DNA of 64,000 nt from Euonymus europaeus (taxonomy: Eukaryota; Streptophyta; Magnoliopsida; Celastrales; Celastraceae): contig OY756968.1 in NCBI GenBank assembly GCA_963580455.1, positions 8,469,544 to 8,533,543 on the forward strand, written 5' to 3'. Shown piece by piece: positions 34,578-46,969 of this stretch (its first letter is position 1; each line of letters begins with the position of its first letter). Both the position numbers and the translations under genes were made by a program. Under the pieces are notes generated by a model, which had not been told where the DNA came from, did not search any database, and saw only the letters and a list, made by a program, of their open reading frames with translations.

Positions 34578-36202
34578 GGACTTTCCACTACTACAAGCCA
34601 CTTTCATCTCAGACACTATGCAAGGTTCCCCTGCATTCTGAACTCCAGGTTGTGTTATTCCTTTCCTCTTATTTATTTATTTTGGAATCGCTGAGGAGAG
34701 TGTTATATTCTAGTGTGGGGATGGTGGGAACCTAAAACTTGGAGTTTCAGCTTTTGTATTAGTGACGTGAGAACTTCTTGTTTTAACTTCTGGTCCTTGT
34801 TTGTTTTTATACTATGCCTCTTTGCAATGATGATTACTAGTAGCATGGTTTGATTGCTTTTGAGACAAGTTGTCTGATTTGTGGCTTAGAGACTGTAAAA
34901 TGTTGTTTTTGAACACATATAAAAAAAATATAGCCTAAAGGTGAAGTCAAAAAGAATGAGTATTTTGAAAACATCACTTAGCCAAAATCGGAGAGTATGA
35001 CCTATGTGAGATTTTGAGCCTTTCCACCTTCATTGAGTAATGAAAATCAACTCCACTTTTTATTTTGTGCTCACTATGTACTAGATGATCACATTATCTT
35101 TGTTCGGTTGCTTGGTCACTTGCTAAGCATGCATCTCATGAGCATAACATTCTTGTGAACTCTCCATGGGAAGATCATTTTTGTTCTCGAGAAATGACAG
35201 TAAGGCCATCTTTATTAGCCACTAAATTCCATTTTCAATCAACCCTCACGAAAAATATTATCCCTAGATCCCTTTTTGAAGCCAAACACTAGCCTTTCCT
35301 TCTTAGCCACATACTACAACTATTTGGATAAATTGTGGACTATTTAATGCATTTATTGAAGATCATTGGGATATACTGTGAGAAAGCAGAATGATTGAGG
35401 AATTCTCTTGGGCTTTGCATGAATTATCATTAGAGAAGAGAATGAGTTTGGTAAAAAAGGGAAATTTCCCGATTGTGAAAAGAAGAAAAAAATGTGTAAA
35501 GTCTGGGTGAATAAAAAAAAAGATTTGAGGAAGAATAAATGAGAATTGCTGATGGTTGATTTTATGAGAATGGTCTTCAATTGCTAATTTGAATAGTTCT
35601 TCAATTGTTATCAGCACTCTTATCAATGCCTTCATCCTACCTAAACCCTAGCCTTACATTACAAGCTTTAAAAGTCCTACTTGATCCTTGAGAAATTATG
35701 ATCCGAACATGGGGGTAAATTTGGGTGTTGCTCACTGCTTAGTAGTGGCATCCTTTCATAAGATCATATTCTACATGTTTCATGAGCTTTCTTTGCAAAA
35801 TGTATATGGGATCTTGATTACACTATTCCACTCATATACGCATGAGTTAAACACTTTAGCCAACTTCGGTGTGACTTTATTTCTGAGTGAACATCGGTGA
35901 GATTTTGAAGTTGAGGCTAAGAGCTTTGTGATGTGTTCTTAAAATCAACTTATTCTGAGATGTAACCTAAGGGCTACTCTTTGCTTTCTGAATAATAAGT
36001 CTCTAAGTTATGGATAAGATAGCTATACTCTATATTGTGATTGAACTATGTGATCTTTTGAGATTAAACAAGAAGGTGAAAATTGCATTCTACTCCTACT
36101 CCTAATCTTATTCTCATTGGTGTCCATGCTTTCATGTAAATCCTCTTTTCTAAAAATTCAAGATTTGCTCGAGGACGGGCAAAAGCCTAGTGTGGAGGTG
36201 TT
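34578..36202 (+). other. 3' untranslated part of element G with polypurine tract
   Basis: No coding frame stands out. The end holds GCTCGAGGACGGGCAAAAG, the usual sequence upstream of the 3' LTR in Athila-like elements, and a purine tract GTGTGGAGGTG (36190-36200) just before the LTR at 36203. Confidence 0.75.
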
Positions 36203-37541
36203 TGATCTATCTAATATTTACATTACTTTTGTACACCATTTAACACAAGTTTTGCCTCATTTGATGCTTTTGAGAATCAATACTGCCTAATCTTGTGATT
36301 AATGTTACTTTCAGATCAAAGGCAAAAGGGGAAAAAGAAGAGGTTAAAAGGACAGAAAAATTGGGGATGAATCAACTTTTTTGGAGATGGATCAACCACA
36401 AAACAAGGCACAAGAATCCAGGGAATTTAGGGGATCGATCACCCATTTTGGTGGATCGATCCATCTTGATGTTAGGAATGGCAGAGAATTCTGTGGATCG
36501 ATCGCCCATTTTGGGGGATCAATCCCCCACGCGCAGATCGTGAATTTCATGTTTTCCAGCTGGGAAAACTTTGCTAAAATTAGAAAATACTAAGCCAAAA
36601 CGGCATAGCTTAGTATACAGAACGTCACTAGGGTTTATGGAGGTATAAAAGATCATCTTATGTCATTTTGAAATGGTTGATGACCTAGCCACCAATCTCT
36701 CACATCTTGGGAGAGTTGAAGAAGAAGAATAAGAGAGATGAAGTGGAGCTCCAGATTTTCTGGGTTTAATCTTTCTTTTTACTTCTTGCTATGGATATTA
36801 TGATTGTTATTTGTGTTGTTCTTGTTATTATGAAGAACTAATCCTCTCATTAGGTTCCTAATGTAACCTAGCTTTGAAGATTCCATGTTCTTGACTTGAT
36901 ATTCTCTTGATGTTTACATATTATTGAGTATTTATGGTTATGCTTAATGCTCTTGAGTGCTTGATCACCATTCAATTGATTTGATGCTTGGATTGAGACC
37001 GGAATGAGATATCTAGGATTTACATCTTGCCATAGATACCATAGGAATATAGGGACATGCCTTGTGCAATCGTTATGTAGTTTTCCACGAATCTTAATGG
37101 GTTTTTGTCACTTAAATCTGAATGTTAGGAATAACATGGGTTAGTGATAGGAACACTTTTAGTGTAACCAGGAATGGAGCATTGAATAGGTAAGGGAGAC
37201 CGATTGTCAATAATTGTTGGTAATTACGGATTATTAAGTCAAGGGAGTGGAATTGGATATGTGATGGTGAAATTAGGAACCCTAGTCCTTACTCATTCGA
37301 TTAATATAATCTGTCACTATTGTTCATTTACATCTTAAAGAAATTCTTTAGAATATAAAGTCTTATTACATTGTTTATGTTAGTGTTAATCAAACCAAAC
37401 AACTTATTTGATTCTCCAAATAGCGCTAGTGTTAATCATAACGGATACTCATCAACTGTTAACTCAATCCTCGTGGGAACGATAATCTATTCATCACTTT
37501 ATTACTTGTGCGATTTGTGCACTTGCAAATAAGTCTCATCA
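36203..37541 (+). repeat. 3' LTR of element G
   Basis: 1,339 bp, TGATCTATC...CTCATCA, uninterrupted, followed by CCTAA at 37542-37546. It shows the undisturbed sequence across the element F insertion site (GGGAGACCGATTG at about 37195). Confidence 0.93.
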
Positions 37542-39418
37542 CCTAACTTCTACTTTTGGTGGTATGTGTTGGTTCATTTCTTTTATTGATGATTGTTCTC
37601 GTATTAGATGGGTGTATTTGTTCAAAAATAAAAGTGATGTTCCTAGCATTGTCCAACAATTTTATGTCATGATAAAAATCCAATTTGATACCTTAATCCA
37701 TGTTTTTTTATCAAATAATGGCCGAGAATATTCAATGAAAAACTTGGTACTTTTTTCTGATCCTATGGTATTCTTCACCTAACATATTCTCCTTACACAC
37801 CACAACAAAATAGGGTGCCTAAGTGTTGCAATTAGCAGTTTTAAGAGGTTCCCAGGCTATTCTCATTGACAAACATGTTCCTAAATACCTATGGGGGATG
37901 CCTTATTATATGCCATATATGTCATCAATCATGTTCCATCCTATATTCTTCAATATAAAACTCCACTCCAAATTTTTACCACTTATCTGCCTACTCACCT
38001 CCCGTTCCAAATCTTCCTTCCAACTTTTTTGGTTGTGTCACTTATGTTCATGTTCTCTCTCACCAAGAAAGTAAACTAGATCATTGTGCCCTTAAATGTG
38101 TATTTGTGGGGTATGCATCTTATCAGAAGGGCTACCGGTGTTATCACCATCCTACTAAAAGAGTATGTGTCACCATGGATGTTACCTTAAATGAAGACTT
38201 GTTCTATTTTTCTCCCAATGTTCATCATCTTCGGGGGATGATGATAACACTAGTAGCCCTTCTGATAAGAATATGTATACATGGATTCCCCTCCTGGAGT
38301 TCTAGAGCTGACTAGAATGGTATGCAAATTGAAAAGAGCACTATATAGCCTCAAGCAATCTCCCTGAGCTTGGTTTGATAGATTTGCATTGTCGATGAAG
38401 AAGTTTGGGCACAAACAAAACAATTCAAACCATGCACTATTTTAGAAGCACAAGAATGGCAAATTAACTGTCGTAATTATTTATATAGGTGATATGATAT
38501 TGACAAGAAATGATAATGGTTGAATTGAAAACTAGAAAAAAAACTCCCATCAAATGAATTTGAGATTAAAGAGTTTGGTGAATTGAAATATTTTGCTTGG
38601 CATTGACGTGGTTTAGTCTAAGCAAGGGATTTGTTTGTCTTAGAGAAAATATGTACTCGACCTATTGTAAGATACAAGAATGTTGGCCTACAAACCAGGT
38701 GACACGCCAATTAAACGAAATCATAAATTACATGAAGATTCAGGAGATGTTCCTGCCAATAAGGATAGATATCAACACCTAGTACGTAAGTTGATTTATC
38801 TGTCTCTTACTAGACCTGTCATTACTTATATTGTTAGCGTTGTCAACCAATTTATGTATGCTTCTAGTGAGAGGCATATGGATGTTGTTATTAGAATTCT
38901 TTGCTACTTGAAGAGTTGTCCAAGAAATGGTGTTTTGTTCACTAAGAATGGTCACTTGAATGTTTAGGGTTATACTGATGCTGATTGGACATATGATAAT
39001 TCAGATAGACATTCCACTTTTAGTTACTTTATGTTTGTAGGAGGTAATCTGGTTACTTGGAGAAGCAAAAAGCAAAAGGTTATGGCTCGATCAAGTGCAG
39101 AAGCAGAATATAGGGCCATGTCTCAATGAATTTATGAGTTGCTATAGACCAAGTACGACCATGTCCTTGTATTGTGACAATACCGCTATTATTTCTATTG
39201 CTTATAATCCTAATTAGCAAGATCGTACCAACATGTTAAAGTGGATAGAAACTACTTCGTAAAGGAGAAATTAGGTGCTTAGATTATTGATGCTCCATTT
39301 GTAAATTTTGAAGAGCATTTGGCAAATATCTTGACAAAGCCAGTCACTAGTGGTAATAATTCCAACTCACTTGACAAGTTGGGCATGCTTGACCTTTAAG
39401 CGCCAACTTGAGGGGGAG
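37542..39418 (+). pseudogene. Integrase, RT and RNase H remains of copia C
   Basis: Integrase resumes with GGMCWFISFIDDCSRIRWVY (about 37560), and HVFLSNNGREYS supplies the second catalytic region. The RT N-terminal half is missing: a short segment near 38200 is followed directly by VCKLKRALYSLKQSP (about 38325) and DTPIKRNHKLHED (about 38700). RNase H has a degenerate GYTDADWTYDN, WRSKKQKVMARSSAEAEYRAM (about 39060-39120) and EEHLANILTKPV. The purine tract TTGAGGGGGAG ends at 39418. Many stops. Confidence 0.88.
38119..38269. repeat. 33-bp inverted repeat in the decayed pol of copia C
   Basis: Arms 38119-38151 and 38237-38269 match as reverse complements at 30 of 33 positions, separated by 85 bp. 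They lie at the point where the RT half is missing. Confidence 0.85.
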
Positions 39419-39579
39419 TGTGGGCATGAGTTACATAATTGTGTATAGGTGTGATTAGAGGAAAATTAGCCTTGCATATTTAGCAATTTATAATTATGTA
39501 AATCTGTGTAATACTATATATATAACTTTCAATAACAGAGTAAACAACTTTTGACCTATTGCCACTATATTGTTTAACA
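39419..39579 (+). repeat. 3' LTR of copia C
   Basis: 161 bp, TGTGGGCATGAG...TTTAACA, about 87% identical to the reassembled 5' LTR. Followed by ATCTT. Confidence 0.92.
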
Positions 39580-39950
39580 ATCTTAATAGAAATGAAAGAG
39601 ATGGCAGTAGTTGTTCAAGCTAAAACACTGGTAGGTCTTTAAATTCCTACCATTTTGTAGTCTCCTTCATGCATCACACTTTCGACAACAACTGTGAATT
39701 ATGAACTCAAATCTATTCACTTTAATATGATGTCTTTCTTTCATTGGTTGAATTATGAAGATCTTTTAAATCATATTTGTAAAAATTTTAACATGATTTC
39801 TAGCATGTCTTTGACCGCAAGAGTTACCAAAGAGCACTTAAAGACAAATATTTTTTCAATATGTGATGAAAGATAAAGCAAAGGCGTGGTTGACAATTTA
39901 TGATCAGGGTTTTAGAGAAACTTTTCCCTACAACTTGATGCTCTAAGACC
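39580..39950 (+). pseudogene. Gag continuation of element D
   Basis: Open pieces read NYELKSIHFNMMSFFHWLNY and, after a frameshift, MKDKAKAWLTIYDQG. These are the same gag landmarks as in element G at 30795-31000 (FEIKPALITMIQ, SLKDKAKAWLLAQ). This is the right half of the gag split by copia C. It fades out near 39950 with no protease or pol following. Confidence 0.7.
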
Positions 39951-40212
39951 ATCCACAACAGATACTCATAACAGATTCTCTAAATTTCAACAAAAATATA
40001 TTTTTTCATCAATTTACAGTATTTAAACAATAACAACACAAATGAGTTACTCTAAATCATTTAAATATTTATTTTTACAATCATTTTATATTGAATTAAA
40101 CTCAATCTATTCACTACTATTATAACATCAAACCTTAACCATGGCTAAAACTTCCTCAAAAATATGGCCACGATTGCTCAATTCATTCACTTTGTATGTG
40201 TGTGCTGATAGA
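39951..40212. other. AT-rich non-coding DNA
   Basis: No gene seen. The start, AAGACCATCCACAACAG, resembles one terminus of a common plant MITE type, but I found no opposite end. Confidence 0.4.
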
Positions 40213-41379
40213 TGATCGATACTTTTTAATCACAAAATAAATTCACAATTAATAATACCAACTGGTTTACCCAATCGCAAGAGTACGTGTCGCTAAACAG
40301 TAACTAGTGAACGGGATCGAATCCTCAAGGACTGTATCAACTACTAGCTATCAAGTCACGTGATTTAAAGAAACAAATATGAAATTAAAATCAAACTTTA
40401 ATTCAAGAGAAATAAATCTAGCTTCGATCTGGCTTGTCGAATACCTCCTCTTAAGAACACAGATTAATATGCAAGCACACAATTTAAGGATTTAACGTTT
40501 TCAGTCAAAAGGCCTTGGTCCAGCTACAATCAACTAGATTTCCCTAAACAACGATTCTGACTTTGGTCCAGTTGCAAGATCTTTTCTTATCACAGGATTC
40601 TTGGTTTGGTCTCTCCTAAGAACATCCTAAAATAAGCATTAGCACTAGGAAATCGACAAACGCATAACCTAGGTTTATTATCACCCAATTGATTATGTTC
40701 ACTATTCCCAAAACTTGGATCTTACGCAAGCTCTCGTTACTTCGTCAAACACCGGGTCATGGTCAGCCGAATATGTCTGACTAACAATACCTAAAATTAA
40801 GATGTTGATCAGGCATACAAAATTTATAGGCAATAACTTGAAATCCCGGGAATTATGAATTAAACCCAGTCTGTTTGTCAATTAAATCTGTGATTAAGTT
40901 TTTGGTACAAGACTTACCAAACCTAGCTAGAAAATAATTTAGCTACTCATAATAATAATATTAAAATCCAACATAAAAATAAACATTGTTCGATTTCAGG
41001 AAGGAAAAAGAGAATTGAAGCTCCAACGTCACTGTTGATTTTCCTCAAGCCTTGTTGTTCTTTTGATTCTCCTTGGTATTCTGTTCTGCCGTCTCTCCCT
41101 GGTGGCTGTGTGTGTTTTGTTCCTTAGGATTTCTTCTTAAATATAATCTCATGATCCAATAACCCCCTGCCACGTCAGCTTCAACTTACGGGAAGAAGTA
41201 AATTTCGCGTCCTGAAGCCACGCCCAGGCTGCAAATATCGGGTCCAGCTCAATTCCAGCTATTTTGTCCAATTCCAGTATCTGTTCACACAACACCCAAA
41301 AGAGGTAGAAACTATACCAATACCTATCAGAAATTCACTCTTTTAAAACCAGTAATTAGGTGCTTTTCAACACCTAACA
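40213..41379 (-). repeat. 3' LTR of element E
   Basis: About 1.17 kb, plus-strand ends TGATCGATAC...CACCTAACA. The right edge is fixed by the purine tract; the left edge is inferred from the TG and could be at 40207. A diverged plus-strand relative lies at 54190-54958. Confidence 0.75.
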
Positions 41380-41380
41380 A

Positions 41381-41394
41381 AATTTCCCCAAACT
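41381..41394 (-). other. Polypurine tract of element E
   Basis: Minus-strand AGTTTGGGGAAATT directly precedes the 3' LTR and follows GCTTGAGGACAAGC, as in other Athila-like elements. Confidence 0.75.
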
Positions 41395-42028
41395 AACATT
41401 TTGCTTGTCCTCAAGCAACAACAAAATTACTCAAAATCCCAGCATACAATTTAAGAAATCCATGTTTTGATTTTGAAAACAATAGCCATAATCTGGAAAA
41501 ACAGGCTCTTCCTTAACATCACCATGAAAAAGCATCCAGCAGGAGTTGCACTTTGTTCACTACTACTCAATACACATGAATAATTCACACCCTCACACCG
41601 TTTCACACCAATTGCATGTATGTGTTTGTTTCTTTTTCACTCAAGTTTTTGAAGGTTAGTGTTTCTCTCATATGGATGCATTAACTGCAGCCATAAGCCT
41701 GCATGTAAACCAATACAACTACCCACTTCTAATGTGCTCCACATAGCAAAAGGTGTTGAACTTTTAAACATGGCAAAAAGGATTGGCTCAAACAAATTAG
41801 GAAAGCTAAACCAAGTAGTTAATTAGAATGTCCACAGTCCAGAAAATTAGGCTATAAAAGTAGCAAAAGCAGACAAGCATAGGTGAATAAAAGGGTAGTG
41901 AAACTATGCATCAAACATGTCCGGAAATTAAAACAAATTGGGCAGCCAATAGGAGACTATCCTACGTCTCTAACTAGGCACCAAAATTTTGCTGCCCCAA
42001 CAACTTATTTACTTATTTGCTTCACTCC
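41395..42028 (-). other. 3' untranslated region of element E
   Basis: Non-coding sequence between the accessory frame and the purine tract. No further feature seen. Confidence 0.6.
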
Positions 42029-43222
42029 TCATGGCAGAGTCCAATCCTGGATAAGGTCAAACATCTCCTGCTGCTTGGCTTCATAACCCTGCTGGAACTC
42101 CTTCATATCCTGCAGCATTCCATCAATATTGCCCTGCATCCCATCCACAACAGCGACTAGTTTGTCCAGCTGCCCCATCATCTTGTCTTGTACCAGTTTA
42201 GCTTGCTCAAAACCAGTACCAAACACAGCTAACTTATCCTCCACAGCCTTCAATCTCTCAGCTAACTCACCCACCTGCTCACCTGAACTCTCCTTTAACA
42301 CTGTACCACTCGAACCAGCCCCATCTCTACTAATGGCCTTCTGGTGCGTTACCAATTGCACTTCACTTCTCTCCCACCAAGTCCTATTGAGAGGAGCCTT
42401 TCTCTTCTCAGTTGTATCCAATGGCTCAGGCTCAATCCCCTCACTCGAACACAGAGAAGTGATCAGCACACCAAATGGTAAAATTTGTCCCACATTCTTA
42501 GCTACCTTAACTCTCACAATATGATCACAAATTGTATTGGCCATACAAAAATGTAGTTTGCAAACTATTGCATACATCAAATAGCAGGTTTTTGCATTCA
42601 CAGAAGACATATGCGAAACAGGTATCACATTCCTAGATACTATCTGGGCCAACAATCTATATGGCTGCAACAAATCAGCATAAGCAATCACATTTTTACC
42701 TGCATCCATTTCTTCTCTGCCACTCAATAAATCAACAACCACACTCCACTCTGGCCACACTACCCCAGAATCCGAAGTACCAAAATCTCAGAATCTAAAA
42801 CTAGGCTTCTTAGCCGGATCAGACAGTTTCATCACAGCACTCACTCTTCTTGCATTAAAGAAAAATTGCTTCCCTCTAACATATGCAACACAATGATTCT
42901 CATTCACAACCAAATTAGCATAAAACTCATGAGTTAAGTTAACATTAGCTACCCCAGGTATAGATGCAATGGGCAACCAACCCCTCTCCACCAAATTCGA
43001 ATACCAACTTACCTGAGCAAAATCGACAATGGCCACATGCCTTTCCACATGCAAACCTCTGTTCTTCCATACCTCCTCATACTCCGTTTGAGCCTCTGAC
43101 GTCACAAATCGCTCAACCACAGTATCATCATCACTCGAGCTCCCTGGAGTTTCCACTTCTTTCTCCTTTTCTTTGTCCTTGATAGCTGCCACTTTTTTCC
43201 TTTTTGAGCTTCTTGTTGACAT
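42029..43222 (-). pseudogene. Env-position ORF of element E with one nonsense codon
   Basis: One frame of 397 codons from ATG 43222 (MSTRSSKRKKVAAIKDKEKE), interrupted only by TGA at 42790-42788, which probably replaces Trp (FRF-stop-DFG). The N-terminus is Lys/Glu-rich and could act as a nuclear signal. The middle (HVAIVDFAQVSWYSNLVERG; ILPFGVLITSLC) resembles the putative plant transposon protein domain of Athila elements. The C-terminal part (about 42290-42040) has heptad-like spacing (LAERLKAVEDKLAVFGTG) that predicts a coiled coil. No signal peptide or membrane span is apparent. Function unknown. Confidence 0.78.
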
Positions 43223-44213
43223 TCTCGGATTATGCAGCAGCAAGGCAAAAAACTGTTTCTGGGAATGAAAGGGAAACACACAACACTTAAGCGAAGTGGA
43301 GCCCTAAATCCCCTTTGAACACTTATTTCATTATGGGCTGGGCCTGATGGTTTCGTAATCTGCGGCAGCCCAAGGTGCAGTTGAAGTCGCAATTTTTTTT
43401 TCTTTTTTTAAACTTGCACCTGTGTCACAAAATTCTTGCAGCCGCTAGAAGCCTGCAGTTTTCTTATTCTCACTTATACACAACTGGGCACTATTCGTAT
43501 AAATCTTTACATGCCTGCCCAACCCCATACACCTCAAACCTTCTCAGTCACTACCCAACTTTTCTACTAAACAACCCCTCTACAATCCCCTATTGGCATT
43601 CCATTTGTTCCAAATAACCGACATGCATGACACATGCAAGAAAGGATATGGAGGTATGTTATAAGTATCACATACACATAAGGTAATTTACAAAAATGGG
43701 ATCACATAAATATGGGCATCGTGGGTGGTCAAAAAGGGAATGAGAGATACCTTCATCTTACACATGAAACAACATTAGAGCAGTTTTCCCTGTATGGTAT
43801 CATGCAAGTTCTAGCTAAACAGCTTCATGACATCCATTCACACAAAATCTCTGAAGACTCCTCACATGGATTTATTTTTGGTGTGCAATTATTATGTATA
43901 TCGAGTAGCCCTTCATCACAAATAAATGTGCACACTTCTCATACTAGCTACTAGAACATGGCATGAAAAATCAGCACTAGTAGGCCATAGAAAACATTGG
44001 AAAACACAGCGCAAAAATTTCAAAAATTCCCTCCTCCAAACTAAAATCAACATTGTTTTCAATGTAAAAAGAAAATTGCAATAAACGACACAGCAATTAA
44101 ATAGAAGAAAAGGGAAAAAAACTTAGATTGCAGAAGTAGATGCGCCTCCACATGCGTTACCTTCCATGAAGTGCTGAATTTAATGTCGACAGCCGGACGT
44201 AGTCATAGTTTGG
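43223..44213 (-). other. Spacer between pol and the accessory ORF of element E
   Basis: About 1 kb without a supported frame. Short frames on both strands have no recognisable motif. Confidence 0.55.
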
Positions 44214-46135
44214 TCAAACCAAAGGAGAACCAAGTGGAACGACAGGTTCAGTAGGTAGAGGAAGGGACTCCCAATAAGGTTTTACCAGATGACCGTTAAC
44301 CTTGAATGTATGCTCAGAGTCCAGCCGCTTCAGCTCAAGGGCACCATGAGGAAAAACAGCACTGATCACATATGGCCCATGCCACTTTGACCGAAGCTTA
44401 CCCGAAAATAGCTTGAGACGGGAGTTATACACAAGAACTTTCTGCCCCACATGAAAATCACGCCGAACCAATTTGCGATCATGATAGCGTTTGGCACGCT
44501 CCTTATACAATTTTACATTATCATAAGCATCCTGACGTAACTCTGCCAGTTCATTGAGTTGTAACCGCCGCTTATTACCAGCTTCTTTCATATCAAAATT
44601 CAGCTGTTTAATAGCCCAATATGCACGATGTTCCAACTCGACTGGCAGATGACACTCTTTTCCATAAACCAAACGGAAAGGTGACATCCCAATAGGTGTC
44701 TTATAAGCAGTTTGATACGCACATAAGGCATCATTTAAGCGTTGAGACCAATCCTTCCTAGTGGGATTCACTGTTTTCTCAAGAATAGTTTTGATCTCGC
44801 GATTGCTAATTTCCACTTGACCGCTCGTCTGAGGATGATATGGAGTACCAACACAATGGGTAATGCCATACTTTTTCATTAATGCAGCACAAGGGTAATT
44901 GTTAAAGTGGCTACCCCCATCACTTATGATGGCTCTTGGTGTCCCAAACCGAGCAAAAATATTATCCTGTAAAAACTTTACAACCACTCGATGATCATTA
45001 GTACGTGAGGGGACTGCCTCGACCCATTTGGACACATAATCAACACGAACTAAAATATATTCAAATCCACAAGAATTAGGAAAAGGACCCATAAAATCAA
45101 TTCCCCAAACATCAAACAATTCAATGATTTGAATGTTTTGTAAGGGCATTTGGTGACGAGCAGAAATATTCCAAGTCCGCTTGTGACGCCCCGATCCCCG
45201 GGACGCCAGGTGCCCTCTCTGACACCGTCCTAGGTCACTTGTGTGAACATCCAAGATGAACCGGAAATCCGGCGGCACCTCCCCGTATATCGGAGAGTAC
45301 CTACCTGAATCAGAAACGCAGCGACAATCATCACACTAGCAACCTAGCATCCAGGCCTCAGGCCTCAATCACAAGCAATCTTGATCCTAGAGCCTCAGGC
45401 CCTCCACTACCAGCATGCACAAACTGATAGCTTTAAATATAAATCATCACACAGATCTATATATCTCAAGCATATAACCATCATCATCAAACATCATAAT
45501 CATACAAGCACTATCCATGCCACATGGTTATATACACGACTCTGACATACAAAATAAAACAACAACATGCATAGAGTATGCCTCGTGCATCCCAATCCTA
45601 CCCAGGGCCATCCATGTCACATCCCGTCTCACTGATCCGCACCACCAGTACCTGTACCAGTGTCACCTGTAGAAGACAGAAAGTAGGGGAGTGAGCTAGA
45701 AGCTCAGTAGGGTACAAGAGTTTATAAGAAGTAAGGCCGAACCAATCAAAGGACAATGCACCAACATGTATCTACAACATGCACGTATACTCAACAAGCA
45801 CATATAACAACAATCCAAGTAATCCCCTCACCCTGAGCAATCAACAATACTACCATGTCTCATACATGTAGCATCCAACAGGGAGCAAGCTCCACCACAA
45901 CAACGCTCCTGGGATTACCTGGTTGCGTGAACCTATCACGCCTGCACATAGCCAGCTAGGTCGCTCTCCAACCTTCGCCCAAATGCGTTATCCCAACACA
46001 GAGTTCACGTGACCCGGTGGTAACTCTCTTCACCTGTCATCCCTCCATGAGGCTTTCAAGGAACCTAAGAGTCCCCGAGTCCATACTCGAGTCCCCCATG
46101 CATCTCTAATGCAATTATGCAATGTCATGCCGAAT

Positions 46136-46137
<2 letters not shown>

Positions 46138-46168
<31 letters not shown>
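46138..46168. repeat. TA microsatellite in the solo LTR
   Basis: About 15 TA units; the F LTR has a shorter TA run at the matching place (about 21836-21849). Confidence 0.85.
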
Positions 46169-46170
<2 letters not shown>

Positions 46171-46969
46171 CATCCTACATACATACATATATAACTACCG
46201 TGATGCATGAACGGAATTCAACTCGTGCCCGTATGAGACGGAACACACAAATCGGGTCATGCATACAATCCACAATCAATAATTAACCACACATTGGCTC
46301 GTTTCCCCTTAGAAGCAATTAAGGTGGAAACAAAACAAAAGGACCAATGAAGAATCGAAACGCTATTTAGAAAGAAGAACGGACGATAGAAAAGAATCGG
46401 TTAGGAATCCCTACCTTGTGTCGAGCAATTTACCACAAATCCCCAAATTCCATTTCCAGGGTTTCGGTTTGCCCAAACCTACAATGTGGCGAAACCGGAC
46501 CCTCATACGCATCAATATATCAACAACTACTCATATAAACATCAATTTAAATCAGTAAATTCGAAATCACTTACTTCTCTCTCTAGAAATTCCTTCCAAA
46601 ATCCTCCAAACTCACTCCAAGCTCAACTCAACTCCAAAACACAAACCAATCTACATAAACATCCAAAATCAACCTATAATCAACATATCTAAAGCATAGA
46701 GTTCATCTCCCTAAGAATCAAACAAATCTAACAAAAATCTAGAATTTCAAAAATTATGGGAAACTTACCAAAACTCCAAAATCAAGCTTGAATCTTCCTC
46801 CCCAAGCTTCAATGGTCACCAATCTTCAATTCCCAAGCCAAACTTCTACCAAAAGCTCCTTCTCTCTCTTCTTCTCTCTCTCTTTCTCTCTCTACACGGA
46901 AGAAACCAGAGAAAACTAAAAAAAAAGAAGGATTTTCGTGTTTTTAAAGTTTTCTGGGCGGGTAGCGCT

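Larger units (their letters stand above)
19628..37541 (+). mobile_element. Athila-like Ty3/gypsy element G, lacking RT/RNase H/integrase
   Basis: Bounded by LTRs starting TGATCTATC and ending CTCATCA, with target duplication CCTAA at 19623-19627 and 37542-37546. Without the nested element F it is about 8.5 kb. The internal part has a tRNA-Asp-type PBS, broken gag, a protease-like domain and an env-position frame. No RT, RNase H or integrase sequence occurs between 33174 and 33585. A deletion of pol is supported by a fragment at about 33300-33345 that normally follows integrase in Athila elements. It must have been mobilised in trans or deleted after insertion. Confidence 0.9.
13764..39579 (+). 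mobile_element. Ty1/copia retrotransposon (copia C) containing nested insertions
   Basis: Removing the inserts leaves about 3.8 kb: a 161-bp 5' LTR, PBS, gag, protease, integrase, RT/RNase H, a purine tract and a 161-bp 3' LTR. The two LTRs match at about 87%. Insert 1 (13912-17980) lies in the 5' LTR and insert 2 (19628-37541) in integrase, each flanked by its own 5-bp duplication. The outer duplication is ACCTT/ATCTT (4 of 5). All frames are broken, and the 5' part of RT is missing. Confidence 0.92.

Noticed and set aside
39946..40212. MITE starting AAGACCATCCACAACAG
   Set aside because: Only one possible terminus; no inverted partner or duplication found.
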